A stretch of DNA of 5,231 bases, taken from the NCBI GenBank assembly GCA_007117525.1, contig SKGJ01000079.1, positions 1 to 5,231 on the forward strand. Direction: 5' to 3'. The stretch is from Alkalimonas sp. Lineage in GTDB: Bacteria > Pseudomonadota > Gammaproteobacteria > Enterobacterales > Alteromonadaceae. Made by a program: the position numbers and the translations under genes. The notes beneath the pieces are model-generated. The model was given only the letters and a program-made list of their open reading frames with translations, did not search any database and was not told the origin of the DNA. This document shows, in pieces, positions 1-5,231 of this stretch; within the stretch, counting starts at the first letter, position 1, and every line of letters starts with the position of its first letter.

Positions 1-23
1 TCAACCAAAAAATCCTGCGCCAT
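1..23 (-). CDS. glyS: Glycyl-tRNA synthetase beta subunit, N-terminal fragment (cut by window edge)
   Basis: Only the first seven codons and part of the eighth are present, read as M-A-Q-D-F-L-V. They match the start of bacterial GlyS proteins, which typically begin with a short polar stretch followed by FLVE. The ATG shares one base with the glyQ stop codon (TAATG junction) and is preceded at 7-nt spacing by a perfect AGGAGG ribosome binding site, so the start is well supported. GlyS is the large subunit of the alpha2beta2 glycyl-tRNA synthetase and supplies tRNA binding and anticodon recognition, while GlyQ carries the adenylation site. The identification rests on this short match plus position directly after glyQ, the usual glyQ-glyS arrangement. 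The rest of the gene lies left of position 1. Confidence 0.88.
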
Positions 24-940
24 TACGATGCCTCCTGCGCTGAGGTTTTACATAGCGGAAAGCCAAGCGCTTCCCGGGCGGCGTAGTAAGCTTCGGCACA
101 GGCCTTAGCCAGAGTACGTACCCGCAAGATATAACGCTGACGCTCTGTCACCGAAATGGCATGGCGTGCATCCAGCATATTGAACGCATGCGATGCTTTC
201 ATCACTTTCTCGTAAGCGGGCAACGGCAGCCCCTGTTCAATCAGGTAGTGGCTTTCTTTTTCACACTGATCAAAGAGTGCGAACAAGGCCGGCACATCGG
301 CATGTTCAAAGTTATAGCGTGACTGCTCCACTTCATTTTGATGGAACACATCGCCGTAGCTGACTTTCCCCAAGGGTCCATCGGCCCACACCAGATCGTA
401 GATACTGTCCACGCCCTGAATGTACATCGCCAGCCGCTCCAGGCCATAAGTGATTTCACCGGATACCGGCTTGCACTCCAGGCCGCCAACTTGCTGGAAG
501 TAGGTAAACTGGGTCACTTCCATGCCATTCAGCCAGACTTCCCATCCCAGACCCCAGGCCCCCAAGGTTGGTGATTCCCAGTTGTCTTCGACAAAGCGGA
601 TATCGTGCACCAGGGTATCGATACCCAACTCACGCAACGAACCCAGATACAATTCCTGAATGTTGTCTGGCGACGGCTTTAACAACACCTGAAACTGATA
701 ATAGTGCTGCAATCGGTTGGGGTTTTCGCCATAACGGCCATCGGTTGGCCGGCGGCACGGCTGCACATAGGCCACGTTGGTTGGCTCAGGGCCTAAAGAG
801 CGTAAAAATGTCATGGGGTGAAATGTACCCGCGCCCACTTCCAAATCCAATGGTTGCACGATGACACAGCCCTGACGCGCCCAGTAGTCCTGCAAGGCCA
901 GAATCAGGCCCTGAAAGGTATTCAAGTCATACTTTTGCAT
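23..940 (-). CDS. glyQ: Glycyl-tRNA synthetase alpha subunit (class IIc)
   Basis: GlyQ is the catalytic subunit of the tetrameric (alpha2beta2) glycyl-tRNA synthetase. It activates glycine with ATP and charges tRNA-Gly in the cytoplasm. The 305-residue product is close to the 303 residues of E. coli GlyQ and nearly collinear with it from the opening MQKYD. Class II motif 2 is visible around residues 64-85 ([13 protein letters not shown] followed by LQHYYQFQV), and motif 3 at 161-173 ([13 protein letters not shown]). The conserved stretch around 115-150 ([23 protein letters not shown]) is intact. The frame is open upstream to an ATG at 1087, but that start would run into gyrB and add 49 residues unlike the family. 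The ATG at 940 starts exactly where known GlyQ proteins start. Its ribosome binding site is weak (GGAA at 951-954, 10 nt away). glyQ follows the gyrB terminator in the same direction and is coupled to glyS. Confidence 0.97.
   Translation of the reverse strand: MQKYDLNTFQGLILALQDYWARQGCVIVQPLDLEVGAGTFHPMTFLRSLGPEPTNVAYVQPCRRPTDGRYGENPNRLQHYYQFQVLLKPSPDNIQELYLGSLRELGIDTLVHDIRFVEDNWESPTLGAWGLGWEVWLNGMEVTQFTYFQQVGGLECKPVSGEITYGLERLAMYIQGVDSIYDLVWADGPLGKVSYGDVFHQNEVEQSRYNFEHADVPALFALFDQCEKESHYLIEQGLPLPAYEKVMKASHAFNMLDARHAISVTERQRYILRVRTLAKACAEAYYAAREALGFPLCKTSAQEAS
31..36 (-). promoter_or_regulatory. Strong Shine-Dalgarno for glyS inside the glyQ 3' end
   Basis: On the minus strand this reads AGGAGG, a full match to the anti-Shine-Dalgarno core, 7 nt before the glyS ATG at 23. 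It lies within the last codons of glyQ. With the TAATG stop/start overlap it indicates that glyS is initiated efficiently on the glyQ mRNA, with translational coupling, as expected for two subunits needed in equal amounts. Confidence 0.85.
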
Positions 941-962
941 GGGTGTTGTATTCCATCTATGT

Positions 963-993
963 AAAAAGGGGCAGGCAGATGCTGGCCCCTTTT
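963..993 (-). terminator. Rho-independent terminator after gyrB
   Basis: A perfect 9-bp inverted repeat, AAAAGGGGC at 964-972 and GCCCCTTTT at 985-993, is separated by a 12-nt loop. On the minus strand the hairpin ends in GCCCC followed by five Ts (967-963), the layout of an intrinsic terminator 30 nt past the gyrB stop. The A/T flanks make it nearly symmetrical, so it might also work on the opposite strand, although no plus-strand gene is present to need it. It probably ends the dnaN-recF-gyrB transcript. It lies only 22 nt before the glyQ ATG, so it would be in the glyQ leader if glyQ is transcribed from further upstream. Confidence 0.85.
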
Positions 994-1022
994 GGGTTCG
1001 TTTCGTCAATCGCTTACCAGAC

Positions 1023-4524
<3,502 letters not shown>

Positions 4525-4530
4525 GCAGGC

Positions 4531-5231
4531 CTAGAGACGCATCGGCATCACGACATAGGATGCCTGCGCATTGCCAACCCCTTCAATCAGCACACTGGAA
4601 TTGCTGTCACTCAGGTGCAAAAGCACCAAATCGGTGTTCAAGCTGTTCAAAACATCCAGCACGTAGCCAACATTGAAGCCTATTTCCAGCGTATCCCCCT
4701 GGTATTCGACTTCAATCACTTCTTCGGCCTGTTCATGCTCAGGATTGTTGGCCGTAATTTGCAGTTCATTGGCCGCCAAATTAAAGCGGACACCACGGTA
4801 TTTTTCGTTCGACAAAATGGAAGCCCGGGTGCAGGCATCTTTCAGGACCGGCCGATGCGCCGTGACCTGCTTGGTGCTATTGCGCGGGATCACCCGACGA
4901 TAGTCAGGAAAGCGGCCATCAATCAACTTGCTGCTAAAACTAAAAGCAGCATCGACCAAGCGAATGTGGTTGGCACCCAGACTCAGGGTCAGGCTGCCAT
5001 CATCGTCTGGCAATAACCGCAGCATCTCAAGCACCCCTTTGCGAGGAATGATCAGCTGTTGCTGAGCCTGAGTAGCTTCGTTCAATTGCAACTGGCTCAT
5101 GGCAAGACGGTGGCCATCGGTGGCGACAGTCCGCACCAGTTGCTGATCCACTTCAAACAACAAACCATTGAGGTAATAACGCACGTCCTGGTTGGCCATC
5201 GAAAAAGCGGTTTCTTCCAGCAGACGCCGCA
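4531..5231 (-). CDS. dnaN: DNA polymerase III beta subunit (sliding clamp), 5' end outside window
   Basis: DnaN forms the dimeric ring that tethers Pol III and other clamp clients to DNA. The visible part is 232 residues reading through the right edge, equivalent to about residue 135 to the end of the 366-residue E. coli clamp: most of domain II and all of domain III. The frame continues upstream of the ATG at 5199 with LLEETAFS, matching the family, so that ATG is internal and not the start. Client-binding pocket residues are present: TDGHRL in domain II (37-42 of the visible part) and the C-terminal YVVMPMRL. SNEKYRGVR and ITANNPEHE, and the stretch GFNVGYVLDVLN, also match the family. The TAG stop at 4533-4531 is followed after 6 nt by recF, consistent with one dnaN-recF-gyrB operon. 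The expected dnaA neighbour is out of view. Confidence 0.98.
   Translation of the reverse strand, partial: RRLLEETAFSMANQDVRYYLNGLLFEVDQQLVRTVATDGHRLAMSQLQLNEATQAQQQLIIPRKGVLEMLRLLPDDDGSLTLSLGANHIRLVDAAFSFSSKLIDGRFPDYRRVIPRNSTKQVTAHRPVLKDACTRASILSNEKYRGVRFNLAANELQITANNPEHEQAEEVIEVEYQGDTLEIGFNVGYVLDVLNSLNTDLVLLHLSDSNSSVLIEGVGNAQASYVVMPMRL

Noticed and set aside
5197..5199. ATG at 5199 as the dnaN start
   Set aside because: The frame continues upstream to the window edge with codons (RRLLEETAFS) that match the clamp family, so this is an internal methionine.

Overview
The window is a chromosomal housekeeping region from a gammaproteobacterium. All genes are on the minus strand, read from right to left: dnaN (3' part) - recF - gyrB - terminator - glyQ - glyS (first codons only). 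The dnaN-recF-gyrB order is the classic cluster beside the chromosomal replication origin. dnaA and oriC would therefore be expected just beyond the right edge (position 5231 and above), but they are not in the window. The class comes from protein similarity: GyrB is collinear with the E. coli protein at 804 residues and has the large insertion in the TOPRIM/C-terminal half seen in gammaproteobacterial GyrB. GlyQ, RecF and DnaN also read like gammaproteobacterial proteins. Base composition looks intermediate (about half G+C by eye). A marine Oceanospirillales- or Cellvibrionales-type lineage is possible, but the sequence does not settle this.

Layout, right to left. Positions 5231-4531 hold the C-terminal two thirds of the sliding clamp DnaN. 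After a 6-nt gap comes recF (4524-3430), whose stop overlaps the gyrB start by 8 nt. gyrB runs from 3437 to 1023. An 82-nt spacer follows and contains a perfect 9-bp inverted repeat with a T-run, a good intrinsic terminator for the dnaN-recF-gyrB unit. glyQ (940-23) starts 22 nt beyond the T-run. It is coupled to glyS by a TAATG junction with a strong AGGAGG ribosome binding site inside the end of glyQ.

The most notable non-genic signals are two ParB-binding parS sites embedded in recF. One, at 3467-3482, is a full match to the canonical 16-bp sequence and lies 29 nt before the gyrB start. The other, at 4091-4106, matches 15 of 16 positions and has a perfect 14-bp palindromic core. Both are read in the same recF frame and encode the same Phe-His-Val-Glu peptide. 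They suggest that this origin-proximal segment also acts as part of the chromosome partition centromere.

Together the genes cover replication (clamp), gap repair (RecF), supercoiling (gyrase B), glycine charging of tRNA (GlyQS) and, through parS, chromosome segregation. I see no mobile element, CRISPR array, RNA gene or foreign-looking island. The window is essentially fully coding, and no non-coding stretch exceeds 82 nt.
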